Shown: positions 1-6,731, counted from the first letter of the stretch. The stretch: DNA of 6,920 bases from Granulosicoccaceae bacterium (GCA_023301405.1 JALZUX010000323.1:1-6920); one strand, 5' to 3'. Notes: generated from the letters alone by a model not told the origin. Made by a program: numbers and translations.

Positions 1-209
1 AAATCGGCACCGGCCTGCTGACATTCTTCAAGTGCCTGCGTTGTATCAACAGCGCCCATTGGAATGGTTGGCGCTATAAACAAGCCTACCAACAGTTCAC
101 TGCAGAGCTTCTCAAGGGCTGATTCTGCCTTAGACCAAACGTTGTGTTTTTCTGGAAAGTAGCTTGGCAAAGACGTTTTGATCAAGCCAACTGTGAATTT
201 ATCAGACAT
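1..209 (-). CDS. Possible sugar isomerase, N-terminal part (truncated by window edge)
   Basis: Only the first 69 codons and two bases are present; the gene continues beyond position 1. It begins with an ATG at 209-207, preceded by a Shine-Dalgarno-like AGGA nine bases upstream. The protein starts MSDKFTVGLIKTSLPSYFPE and contains a strand GLFIAPTIPMG followed by a helix with EECQQAGAD. A short strand, a charged helix, then a strand and an 'A..ADF' motif recall the N-terminal Rossmann-like domain of the L-fucose/L-arabinose isomerase family, but the fragment is too short to be certain. No signal peptide is visible, so it should be cytoplasmic. It lies downstream of the aldolase on the same strand and could share its transcript or have its own promoter in the 172-nt gap. 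As an aldose-ketose isomerase it would supply the ketose for the neighbouring 3-epimerase; that is inference. Confidence 0.45.
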   Translation of the reverse strand, partial: MSDKFTVGLIKTSLPSYFPEKHNVWSKAESALEKLCSELLVGLFIAPTIPMGAVDTTQALEECQQAGAD

Positions 210-381
210 AGTATTTGTTCCTATTTATGCAGATAGCCATCAGCAATAACCAACGATGTCACCATTGCCTATTCAGCCAACTCAGCCAAAGGAATGGCCT
301 GGTTGGTAACGCCTGCTGTACCGGTTACAATTGTGAGCTTGAATTTCAAATAGATTTTCGACATGCAGTTAAGTGTGTTTG
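210..381 (-). other. Intergenic region between aldolase and isomerase genes
   Basis: This is 172 nt with no recognisable gene. On the minus strand it holds a 31-codon open frame (364-269, ATG to TAG, no clear ribosome binding site) and then a 14-codon frame whose TAG overlaps the isomerase ribosome binding site. It also has an 11-nt palindrome (TTGAAATTCAA at 349-339), a near-palindrome centred on CCGG (317-329, TGTACCGGTTACA on the plus strand) and a tandem 8-bp repeat TCAGCCAA (273-280 and 282-289, plus strand). No T-tract terminator was seen. The length suggests independent control of the isomerase, but no convincing promoter could be fixed. Confidence 0.4.
219..222 (-). promoter_or_regulatory. 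Ribosome binding site for the possible sugar isomerase
   Basis: On the minus strand this reads AGGA, nine bases before the ATG at 209-207. It supports that start and shows that the partial gene is translated independently of the aldolase, which ends 172 bases upstream. Confidence 0.5.
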
Positions 382-1284
382 CTAGTCCAACGCGGCGATA
401 AGACGATCCAATCGTACACGACCGGTCTCGTGAAGCCACTTGCGTAAAACTGTTTCACCGTGCTCGCCATAGATGCCTATTGCGTCTGACCAAAGTGCAC
501 GACCACACATAAAACCATTAAAATCTACTCCGGCAGTTCGAGCCATCCGCAACGACGCCTCAAAACGTTCGAACGCTACACCTGCACTTAAGTAGACAAG
601 CTTATGATTTACAGCAGGCTCTGCAGCAGCGCGAAATGCATTCATCGCGTCGTCTGTGGTCATCACGGCCTCGCCAAAGCCTTCAACAAAATCGAGATCA
701 ACAGGGACTTCAACTTTCAGCACATCGGCATAGTATCGCTCGCCTGCAAATTCTTCAGTTGCGCGTCGAACCAGATCCGGTTTTAACAGTGCGTACTCTT
801 TGGTGCCGGGTTGTAGCGCGGGGTGATACACCAGCGGCTCCATCAAAAATACTAGCTCGTGATCTACACACTGTTGTCCGACAGAGGCTACTACCTCCTG
901 TTTTCTGCTATTAAGCCCACTGTCATCATCTGGTGCGTAGTACATAAAGAATTTTAATTGTTTGACACCGAGCCTGGCGTAATCTTCAATCGATAAGTTG
1001 TCAGGCAATAGTGTGATTTTGTCACCTTCGGCGAAGTGATACACATCAGCTTCGTAAGCCACCATAGGCGCACAAGTAGCTGGGTAGTCGGGAATGAGCT
1101 CGGGGCCCGTCTGTGCATCAACCAGCACCGTGCTCGCACCCTGCCCAAGCACCTCTAACACCGCACGTTTGAATATAATAAAATCGTCTGGGCTAGCCCG
1201 GTTACCACGCGCTGTTTTTATTGTGGCTTCAAGCCCACTACCAGCATCAACTGCCACGCCGTGAATCGCACTAGACTGATTCAT
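382..1284 (-). CDS. Class I aldolase of the LacD / YihT family
   Basis: A 300-residue cytoplasmic protein of the DeoC/LacD TIM-barrel aldolase family, which cleaves ketose phosphates to dihydroxyacetone phosphate plus an aldehyde through a lysine Schiff base. The hallmark DVLKVEVPV is present, with the expected Schiff-base lysine at K190. Other family blocks are FK (38-39), LVDAQTG (54-60), KFFMYY (111-116), FLMEPLVYH (146-154), LSAG (232-235) and CGRALW (260-265). These match tagatose-1,6-bisphosphate aldolase LacD and sulfofructose-phosphate aldolase YihT along the whole length. The odd point is the N-terminal motif: LacD and YihT have D-Q-R at the first strand, and here it is VDAGSGL (12-18), keeping only the aspartate. 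The ATG overlaps the dhaK stop by 4 nt (ATGA), implying translational coupling. The substrate is unknown. The fold and mechanism are well supported; calling it a tagatose-bisphosphate aldolase would be over-annotation. Confidence 0.88.
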   Translation of the reverse strand: MNQSSAIHGVAVDAGSGLEATIKTARGNRASPDDFIIFKRAVLEVLGQGASTVLVDAQTGPELIPDYPATCAPMVAYEADVYHFAEGDKITLLPDNLSIEDYARLGVKQLKFFMYYAPDDDSGLNSRKQEVVASVGQQCVDHELVFLMEPLVYHPALQPGTKEYALLKPDLVRRATEEFAGERYYADVLKVEVPVDLDFVEGFGEAVMTTDDAMNAFRAAAEPAVNHKLVYLSAGVAFERFEASLRMARTAGVDFNGFMCGRALWSDAIGIYGEHGETVLRKWLHETGRVRLDRLIAALD

Positions 1285-2303
1285 AGTTCCGCCGCCGTAG
1301 GAAAAATTTTCGGAAAATTTGGCGCTTCATGCTCTGCTTGCCAAAATTCAAGCATGTCAGGTGTAGGCGTAAACAAGGAAATTGAAAAACCCGCCATTTC
1401 CTGAGTAGTAGAAAACGAACCCACCATCGCAGAAGTAGTGGGTATATTTTTTTCAGTCAGTAACCGTGATACTTCTCCATAAACGGTCAGTAACTCCATC
1501 ATCGTCGTACCGCCGGCGCCATTGATCAAAATAACGGTAGTAGTGCCTGCACTAATAGGCCTTTCATCCAGCAATTCACCTACCATGTATCTGACCAGCT
1601 CGTTAACCGGCTCGACTTTTCGACGGCTGACACCCGGCTCTCCGTGAACGCCCATGCCAATGAATACTTCATCTTCAGGCAAACTGAACATTAACTCGCC
1701 GGTCAATGGTGATACACCAGGTGCTACCGCCGCACCCAGTGTTCGTATTTTCGACCTAACCGACTCACCAAGCGCTATCAGTTCATCGAGAGGCATATTA
1801 TTTTCAGCAGCAGCACCTAGCACCTTGTACATAAACATAGTGCCTGCTGCTCCACGGCGCTCATGCTCTTGATCCTTCGGCGCTGATGAAATATCGTCAT
1901 ACATTAATAATGGCTGCACATTGAGCCCGTCGTCCTGAGCGAGCAAAGCGGCAGCATTACCGTTGATCACATCACCTTCATGGCGGGAAATCAGTAACAC
2001 CGCACCAGCATCACCGGTTACCTCTTCAATGCCTTCAAGAATCAGGTCAGGTGATGGTGCTGCAAACACATCACCGACCACATTTGCATCAAGCAACCCA
2101 CGCCCGACAAAGCCCATTGCTATCGGTTCATGACCCGAGCCGTTACCAATTAAAATTGCGACCTTGTCTTGCTTAGTTCTTAACTGCACCCGTCGAACCA
2201 CCCGCCGGTTTTCACCCCGCTGAACAACACTTGGATACGCTGCGACAAAGCCGTCAATCATATCGTCCGGCATGCGTTCTTTTAAATTAAACAGCTTCTT
2301 CAT
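1281..2303 (-). CDS. dhaK: Dihydroxyacetone-kinase-like subunit DhaK (substrate-binding), atypical active site
   Basis: The DhaK domain binds a short ketose by a hemiaminal bond to a histidine and receives phosphate from the nucleotide-binding subunit DhaL. The frame stays open back to a GTG at 2324, but the ATG at 2303-2301 is the better start: it gives MKKLFNLKE, like the MKKLIN start of E. coli DhaK, has GGA eight bases upstream, and leaves 4 nt after the dhaL stop. The product is then 340 residues, against 356 in E. coli. Numbered from the GTG, GNGSGHEP (60-67) carries the catalytic His (H65), RHEGD (114-118) carries the Asp (D118), and GVHGEPG (225-231) carries the substrate-linking His (H227). 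The canonical K-N-Y-T-G-D block is replaced by S-R-H-E-G-D, so the lysine equivalent to E. coli K104 is a serine. This suggests a ketose other than dihydroxyacetone. No phosphotransferase DhaM gene is in the window, so ATP may be the direct donor. Confidence 0.87.
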   Translation of the reverse strand: MKKLFNLKERMPDDMIDGFVAAYPSVVQRGENRRVVRRVQLRTKQDKVAILIGNGSGHEPIAMGFVGRGLLDANVVGDVFAAPSPDLILEGIEEVTGDAGAVLLISRHEGDVINGNAAALLAQDDGLNVQPLLMYDDISSAPKDQEHERRGAAGTMFMYKVLGAAAENNMPLDELIALGESVRSKIRTLGAAVAPGVSPLTGELMFSLPEDEVFIGMGVHGEPGVSRRKVEPVNELVRYMVGELLDERPISAGTTTVILINGAGGTTMMELLTVYGEVSRLLTEKNIPTTSAMVGSFSTTQEMAGFSISLFTPTPDMLEFWQAEHEAPNFPKIFPTAAEL

Positions 2304-2307
2304 TTTT

Positions 2308-2931
2308 TTATTCCGATGATTCACGACTCACGGATGACGCAGGCTGTGTTAATTTTGCAGTCCCTGAGTCTGGATCCAACACATCGCCATTAGTTACATT
2401 ATTTTCCGGTGACACAAATTGCGCAAAAATCACCAGTAGCTCCACCACCGATGTAGCACCAGCATCTATATGACCGACACCTGCCCCCTCTACATACTTT
2501 GCCCGTCCACGCCTGGCGGGCATATCAATTGTATTGTTACAACCGCTACGCGCTGCAGCGAGCGCATCATCGATATTGCTTTCCAGTGATGCCGGAATCA
2601 ACGCATCAAGCATTGTCTTGTCTCCCGCTACAGCCTGTCCCATTTGATTAATGCGCTCGGCTGCCGCGGCAAGTGCATCGGGTAACATCGCATCGCCTTT
2701 TTCTGCTTTGTCTAATGCGCCAATCAGAAGACTAAACAATGAACCCGACGCACCACCAGCAGCCTTTCGAAAGGCTTTAACCGGAGTGGCTTGATCAGCG
2801 CCCGCGGCGCGTATGCCTCTTACCATTGTGCTGCCGTGATCGCCATCACCGGTAGCTGCATCTAATGCATTAAGGTGTGGTTCAAGCTCTTCGAAGCGCT
2901 TGATCCATGCATTATAGATCTGCTCCATCAT
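2308..2931 (-). CDS. dhaL: Dihydroxyacetone-kinase-like subunit DhaL (nucleotide-binding)
   Basis: A 207-residue cytoplasmic protein of the DhaL family, the nucleotide- and Mg-binding partner of DhaK. The metal-ligand motif LDAATGDGDHG (23-33) provides the three aspartates D24, D29 and D31. Further family blocks are GGASGSL (59-65), GDKTMLDALIPA (103-114), RRGRAKY (140-146) and GHIDAGATS (153-161). The last is normally G-H-x-D-P-G-A-T-S, so the proline is replaced by alanine. The family fold ends near residue 173; the remaining 34 or so residues form a polar, probably disordered tail not found in E. coli DhaL. The ATG overlaps the epimerase TGA by 4 nt (ATGATGG), and a second ATG follows immediately. 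dhaK begins 4 nt after the stop, fitting a two-subunit kinase made in equal amounts. Confidence 0.9.
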   Translation of the reverse strand: MMEQIYNAWIKRFEELEPHLNALDAATGDGDHGSTMVRGIRAAGADQATPVKAFRKAAGGASGSLFSLLIGALDKAEKGDAMLPDALAAAAERINQMGQAVAGDKTMLDALIPASLESNIDDALAAARSGCNNTIDMPARRGRAKYVEGAGVGHIDAGATSVVELLVIFAQFVSPENNVTNGDVLDPDSGTAKLTQPASSVSRESSE

Positions 2932-3764
2932 GCGAAAGTTTTGCGCATAAAAGCTAATGCTCTAGCTGCAGCATCTGTTGCGTCCGGTTCAATATTGCGC
3001 CAAATATTTAGATCACCACTGGCGGGGTTGCCGGCTATCACAAACATTTCAGCAACAATCCATCCATCGTAACCAATGGCGTTGAGCCCACTCTTAACTT
3101 CTGACCAGGGAACATGGCCGGATCCGGGTACGCCGCGATCATTATCGGACACATGAAAATGAACTAATCTGTCGCCAGCCTGAGTGATCGCAGCCTTGAT
3201 ATCTTTCTCTTCAATGTTTAGATGAAACGTATCTAACAATGCCCCCACCTGATCGGAACCAGAAGCTTCTGCCATAGCAACAGCTTCAGCAGATGTATTA
3301 ACCAGATCAGTTTCAAATCGATTGATCGCTTCGATACCAAGCTTGACACCGTGCGCTCGCAGGTCGCCATCAATCTCTGCAAAAGCCGCCGCCGAACGCT
3401 CAGCCCTTATAGATTTATTTGCAGGGTCATAGACTCCCCAGGGCGCGTACACTACACCTGCCAATCCACTGGAGCCTGTTTTCGCTGTGGTGCTAATTGC
3501 CCACTTCAAATAATCAATACCGGCTTGCCGAATAGTTGGGTCATCAGAAGTAATATCGGCCGCCGCTGATAAGCCATCAGAACATGTGACTTCCAGTCCA
3601 TGATCGCGAACCGACTTGCCCAGTGCTGCCGCTTTCTCATCAGTCATACCAAGCAACGATACCTCAACGCCGTCATAGCCAAGATCGGCAACCGTTTTCA
3701 GAATGGGGGTAATATCATCCGTCCATCTCGCCATCCATAGGCCTGCATGCACACTGAATTTCAT
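2928..3764 (-). CDS. Sugar 3-epimerase, D-tagatose/D-allulose 3-epimerase family
   Basis: A 278-residue TIM-barrel protein of the xylose-isomerase-like superfamily, closest by eye to D-tagatose 3-epimerase, which inverts C3 of free ketoses using a divalent metal. The four metal ligands are all present: E145 in IEAINRFET, D178 in LLDTFHLNIEE, H204 in VHFHVSDNDRG and E239 in VAEMF. Each lies seven residues before the Pseudomonas cichorii ligands (E152, D185, H211, E246), so spacing is fully conserved. R210 matches the conserved arginine after the histidine, and E145 and E239 would be the acid/base pair. The C-terminal block WRNIEPDATD (255-264) also fits the family. It has a good ribosome binding site and opens the catabolic part of the cluster. 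Related proteins act as L-erythrulose-phosphate or hydroxypyruvate isomerases, so the exact substrate is open. Confidence 0.87.
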   Translation of the reverse strand: MKFSVHAGLWMARWTDDITPILKTVADLGYDGVEVSLLGMTDEKAAALGKSVRDHGLEVTCSDGLSAAADITSDDPTIRQAGIDYLKWAISTTAKTGSSGLAGVVYAPWGVYDPANKSIRAERSAAAFAEIDGDLRAHGVKLGIEAINRFETDLVNTSAEAVAMAEASGSDQVGALLDTFHLNIEEKDIKAAITQAGDRLVHFHVSDNDRGVPGSGHVPWSEVKSGLNAIGYDGWIVAEMFVIAGNPASGDLNIWRNIEPDATDAAARALAFMRKTFA

Positions 3765-3770
3765 TTATGT

Positions 3771-3776
3771 TCCTCT
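3771..3776 (-). promoter_or_regulatory. Ribosome binding site of the epimerase gene
   Basis: On the minus strand this reads AGAGGA, six bases before the ATG at 3764-3762. It fixes the epimerase start and indicates independent translation initiation for the catabolic half of the cluster. Confidence 0.65.
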
Positions 3777-3805
3777 TCATCAATTGCGCCACAGAAAAAC
3801 CCGAC

Positions 3806-3836
3806 ACTATAAACGCAACACTAGTATCACATTCAA
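3806..3836 (-). promoter_or_regulatory. Possible promoter for the epimerase-dhaLK-aldolase operon
   Basis: On the minus strand there is a -35-like TTGAAT (3836-3831) and a -10-like TATAGT (3811-3806). The 19-bp spacer is longer than the optimum of 17. It lies in the 169-nt gap upstream of the epimerase, where a second transcription start would make sense. It is weak as a sequence match and is offered only as a candidate. Confidence 0.28.
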
Positions 3837-3850
3837 AAAGCACATGATAC
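3824..3850. repeat. Inverted repeat in the ATPase-epimerase gap (possible operator)
   Basis: Two perfect 6-bp arms, GTATCA (3824-3829) and TGATAC (3845-3850), are separated by 15 bp. The repeat overlaps the candidate -35 hexamer at 3831-3836, a reasonable place for a repressor to bind. There is no T-tract to suggest a terminator. Six-base arms can arise by chance, so confidence is low. Confidence 0.3.
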
Positions 3851-3933
3851 AACGGCTATTACGCCGCACCAATTCAAACGCAACCTCCACTGATCATTAC
3901 TACCGCCGGAAGCAAAGCCGCATCTGTCGCTAT

Positions 3934-4977
3934 TCACGATGTCAGTAACCACACCGCCTCGGCTGGAATCGTCACCAGCAAATTTTGCCCTGTTACCAGC
4001 CCTTCCACATCGTTCGGATTACAAACCGCCTGAACATTCTGATCACCTATTGTCAGCTTTAACCGTGTTTGAGTGCCCAAATATACTGTATCAACTAATG
4101 TTGCACTCAATGTGTTGGGCTGTGATTGATCAGCTGCAATTCGAATATTCTCGGGCCGAAAAGTCAAAGTGCCGGTACCACTAGCTGAGTTCTGTGGTAG
4201 TTCGAGTTTGCCAAAAGATGAATCAAATAGTCCGCCTTCGGCATGCCCTGGTATAAAGTTCTGACCGCCAAAAAATCGTGCTGTCGATTCATCAACAGGT
4301 CTTTTATAAAATACATTGGGGCTATCATATTGTTTCATGCACCCATCTAGAATAAGCGCAACTTTGTCTGCCAGCACCACAGCCTCTTCTTGATCATGGG
4401 TGACAAAAATAGTGGTAATACCCATCTCTTGTTGCAGCGACCGGATAAGATCACGCATCTCAAATCGTAAGTGTGCATCTAAATTTGATAACGGCTCATC
4501 GAGTAACAGAACATCGGGCTGTACAATCAAGGCACGAGCAAGGGCAACACGCTGCTGCTGTCCGCCAGATAATTCACTCGGGCGACGTTGCCCTAAGTCA
4601 GGTAACTTCACCTGCTCTAACATCGCACCTACACGTTGATCAATCTCTGCCTTATCAACCTTACGCATCTTTAGTCCAAAACCAACGTTGTCAGCCACAC
4701 TCATGTAGGGAAACAACAGATAGTTTTGAAAAACCATCACCACTCCGCGATGCTCAGGCTTATCATTGAGCACCGAGCGCCCATCAAAGGTGACATCACC
4801 CGATGTAGGTTCAAGCAGACCAGCGATCATTTTCATCGTGGTTGTCTTGCCGCAACCCGAAGGGCCTAATAGCGCCGTCAGTTCTCCGGATTTAATTTCC
4901 AGTGAAAGACGATCTAGCGAAGGCTCAGTAGCACCGGGATAGACCTTAGTCAGGGATTTTATAGATACGTGTGTCAA
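3934..4977 (-). CDS. ABC importer ATP-binding protein (PotA/UgpC/MalK-like)
   Basis: A 347-residue ATPase that drives import through the two adjacent permeases on the cytoplasmic face of the inner membrane. Motifs in order: Walker A GPSGCGKT (38-45), Q-loop Q84 in MVFQNYLLFP, signature LSGGQ (136-140), Walker B VLLLDEP (156-162), D-loop SNLD (164-167) and switch histidine H194 in VTHDQEEA. A C-terminal TOBE-type regulatory domain follows (about 237-347) with the typical LTFRPENI (271-278). Length and domain order match the PotA/MalK group. The start is TTG at 4977-4975, overlapping the permease TGA as TTGA. It puts the protein at the expected family N-terminus (MTHVSIKSLTKVYPG), and no in-frame ATG lies nearby. 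A GGAGG sits 12 nt upstream, longer than ideal spacing. All catalytic motifs are intact. Confidence 0.93.
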   Translation of the reverse strand: MTHVSIKSLTKVYPGATEPSLDRLSLEIKSGELTALLGPSGCGKTTTMKMIAGLLEPTSGDVTFDGRSVLNDKPEHRGVVMVFQNYLLFPYMSVADNVGFGLKMRKVDKAEIDQRVGAMLEQVKLPDLGQRRPSELSGGQQQRVALARALIVQPDVLLLDEPLSNLDAHLRFEMRDLIRSLQQEMGITTIFVTHDQEEAVVLADKVALILDGCMKQYDSPNVFYKRPVDESTARFFGGQNFIPGHAEGGLFDSSFGKLELPQNSASGTGTLTFRPENIRIAADQSQPNTLSATLVDTVYLGTQTRLKLTIGDQNVQAVCNPNDVEGLVTGQNLLVTIPAEAVWLLTS

Positions 4978-5798
4978 ATTTGGCCAAAGCCTCCAACAGC
5001 CCCGCTACGACCAGAGAGATGGCGAGCGGTCAGTAACAGAATAAAGATACCCGGCAAAATGTAAATCATGCCTATAGCACCAGTGATGTCATTACGACCG
5101 GACGTTGCAAAATTAAACAGCAGCAACGGCAATGTAACGACTCTTCCACCACCTATAAGCAAGGTGAGAATGTACTGACTCCACGACACCAGAAAGGCAA
5201 ACAAACCGCCCACAATGATACCGGGCAGAATCGCAGGCAAGGTGACATACCAAAATGTCTTCAGTGGTGAAGCACCCAGCGAACGTGCTTGCGATTCGAA
5301 GGCAGGGTCATAATTTGAAAAGATACCAGACATGACCAAAATCATATAAGGCAGCGTTGGAATCAGGTGCACCAGAATCACACCGCCCACTGTATTGTTG
5401 AGCCCCATCGATATGAAGACTGAATGAATGCCCAGTACCACCGCGATACCCGGCACGATAATCGGTGCAAGAATTAATAGTTCGATAAATTCTTTGCCAC
5501 GAAATTTATACATCCCCAATGCACGACCGGCCGGTACGCCAATCAAAATTGACAAAACGGTTGCTGTTAATGAGATGCCAATGGTTAACCACAGACTGTC
5601 TATCACACCGGAGGTATCAGAAAAAGTGTATTCCCACGCTTTCATCGACCACTTAGTTGGCAATAGATTCGGGAAAAACCAACCGTGCGCAAATGACCAA
5701 ATAGCCAACGGTATCAACGGCAGAACCAGCCAGATAATAAGAACGGCTCCGGTCAGAAAACGAAAACTGCGTACACCACGAGATTCTTTAGCGCTCAT
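4974..5798 (-). CDS. ABC importer inner-membrane permease, second subunit (PotC-like)
   Basis: A 274-residue membrane protein with an N-terminal anchor (about 13-36) and about five further hydrophobic segments (roughly 66-92, 104-130, 136-160, 190-216 and 240-258). The cytoplasmic EAA loop that docks on the ATPase is at 168-192, with ESQARSLGAS and then LPAILPG. The segment SWSQYILTLLIGGG (205-218) followed by TLPLLLF (222-228) resembles PotC-type permeases of the polyamine/opine/phosphonate group, though carbohydrate permeases are related. The ATG comes 1 nt after the stop of the first permease (TGACATG) with AGGGG five bases upstream, and its end overlaps the ATPase start by 4 nt. It forms a heterodimeric channel with the product of 5800-6657. 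Confidence 0.9.
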   Translation of the reverse strand: MSAKESRGVRSFRFLTGAVLIIWLVLPLIPLAIWSFAHGWFFPNLLPTKWSMKAWEYTFSDTSGVIDSLWLTIGISLTATVLSILIGVPAGRALGMYKFRGKEFIELLILAPIIVPGIAVVLGIHSVFISMGLNNTVGGVILVHLIPTLPYMILVMSGIFSNYDPAFESQARSLGASPLKTFWYVTLPAILPGIIVGGLFAFLVSWSQYILTLLIGGGRVVTLPLLLFNFATSGRNDITGAIGMIYILPGIFILLLTARHLSGRSGAVGGFGQI

Positions 5799-5799
5799 G

Positions 5800-6657
5800 T
5801 CAACCCCTGATTCGGCGGCGCGAATAGCGCACGTAAAGATAAATCATCAGGCCGCTGAGGATCGCAATAACAATGGCCATGGCCATGGCTTCAGGCCGTG
5901 CGGCAAGATCTACATCTGTGTATTTCCGGTAGGCAAGAACCGGTAGTGCAGCCGGAAAATTTGCACCGAGAATGGCCGGGATTTCATAAGCGCCAAACGT
6001 AAATGCAAATACCATCACAGACGCTGACAACATACCGGGGAATATCAACGGTAACAGCACGTATCGGAATGTCTGCCAGCGAGAAGCCCCCAAGGAGCGC
6101 GCAACACTCTCGTAGTCCTCACCGATGGATTGCATATTAGCCAACACTATCACTCCGATAAACGGCACTTCCTTCCAAACATATTGCAAGATAATACCAA
6201 TAGCGTATGGATCAAAAACCAGCTCAGGAAACTCGCTGGTCCTGGTAATCATGCCCCACTCCGACGCCAAGCGCGCAAAACTACCCGATTGTGAAAACAG
6301 GTACAAAATACCGATGGCGCCCACCAAATGAGGCACAGTCAAATTTAGTTGAAACAAAAAATTGACCACCGCCCTGCCGACAAACTGGCGGCGTAACAGC
6401 AAAGCCGCACCCACCGCCAGCACCGACGAAATAACGGTTGATGTAAACGCTATGTGCAGCGTTAGCAAGAATGATAGATAAAACTCACGATCAGTAAACA
6501 CCGACACGTACGCACTGAAGTCAGGTTCGGTTAACCCAATCACCGGCATATAATTGAAGCTGCGCATTAGACCAATAAGAAGGCCGCCGAAAAACAGCAG
6601 CCCTATAACCAACAGTGCAGGCATCAACAACAAGAATATTTTAAATCGGTCGGACAT
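5800..6657 (-). CDS. ABC importer inner-membrane permease, first subunit (PotB-like)
   Basis: A 285-residue membrane protein with an N-terminal transmembrane segment (7-31), a periplasmic stretch to about 60, and further membrane segments (roughly 62-88, 97-121, 152-174, 200-230 and 255-276). The EAA loop is at 182-208, with YESVARSLGAS and LLPLIFPG, as needed for docking on the ATPase. The block FTFGAYEIPAILG (219-231) is typical of PotB-like permeases of the polyamine/opine/phosphonate class rather than the MalF class. The start ATG has only a weak purine-rich sequence upstream and follows a stem-loop in the leader, which may keep permease synthesis below that of the binding protein. A basic C-terminus (RYSRRRIRG) fits a cytoplasmic tail. 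Confidence 0.9.
   Translation of the reverse strand: MSDRFKIFLLLMPALLVIGLLFFGGLLIGLMRSFNYMPVIGLTEPDFSAYVSVFTDREFYLSFLLTLHIAFTSTVISSVLAVGAALLLRRQFVGRAVVNFLFQLNLTVPHLVGAIGILYLFSQSGSFARLASEWGMITRTSEFPELVFDPYAIGIILQYVWKEVPFIGVIVLANMQSIGEDYESVARSLGASRWQTFRYVLLPLIFPGMLSASVMVFAFTFGAYEIPAILGANFPAALPVLAYRKYTDVDLAARPEAMAMAIVIAILSGLMIYLYVRYSRRRIRG
5804..5808 (-). promoter_or_regulatory. Ribosome binding site of the second permease gene
   Basis: On the minus strand this reads AGGGG, five bases before the ATG at 5798-5796, and it lies inside the last codons of the first permease. It supports the chosen start and coupled translation of the two permeases. Confidence 0.55.
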
Positions 6658-6731
6658 TTATAGACTTATCGGTATCGCGTTTCGAATAGTAGAAATAAAA
6701 AATAAATACAGAAATGCATCGCACAGATCGA

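Noticed and set aside
2301..2312. A programmed frameshift joining dhaL and dhaK at the run of seven A's
   Set aside because: The A-run lies after the in-frame TAA of dhaL, so ribosomes would terminate before reaching it. Separate subunits with a 4-nt gap are the simpler reading.
2304..2324. GTG at 2324 as the dhaK start
   Set aside because: It would add seven residues (a basic NHRNKK stretch) not expected for DhaK and overlap dhaL by 17 nt. The ATG at 2303 gives the family-like MKKLFN start with a GGA at suitable spacing.
382..3764. Sulfoquinovose degradation as the specific pathway, because the aldolase resembles YihT
   Set aside because: The YihT D-Q-R motif is absent and the window has no sulfoquinovosidase, sulfolactaldehyde reductase or sulfofructose kinase of the known type. 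It cannot be excluded, but the sequence gives no positive support.
5428..5946. A plus-strand open frame of 172 codons opposite the two permease genes
   Set aside because: It runs antisense across two clear membrane-protein genes, has no recognisable domain and no separate ribosome binding site. It is a by-product of codon bias on the other strand, as are the other plus-strand frames.
6665..6720. A Rho-independent terminator formed by the T-rich stretch before the first permease
   Set aside because: The T-rich stretch on the minus strand is about 30 nt from the stem-loop and has no hairpin directly before it, so it does not form a standard terminator.
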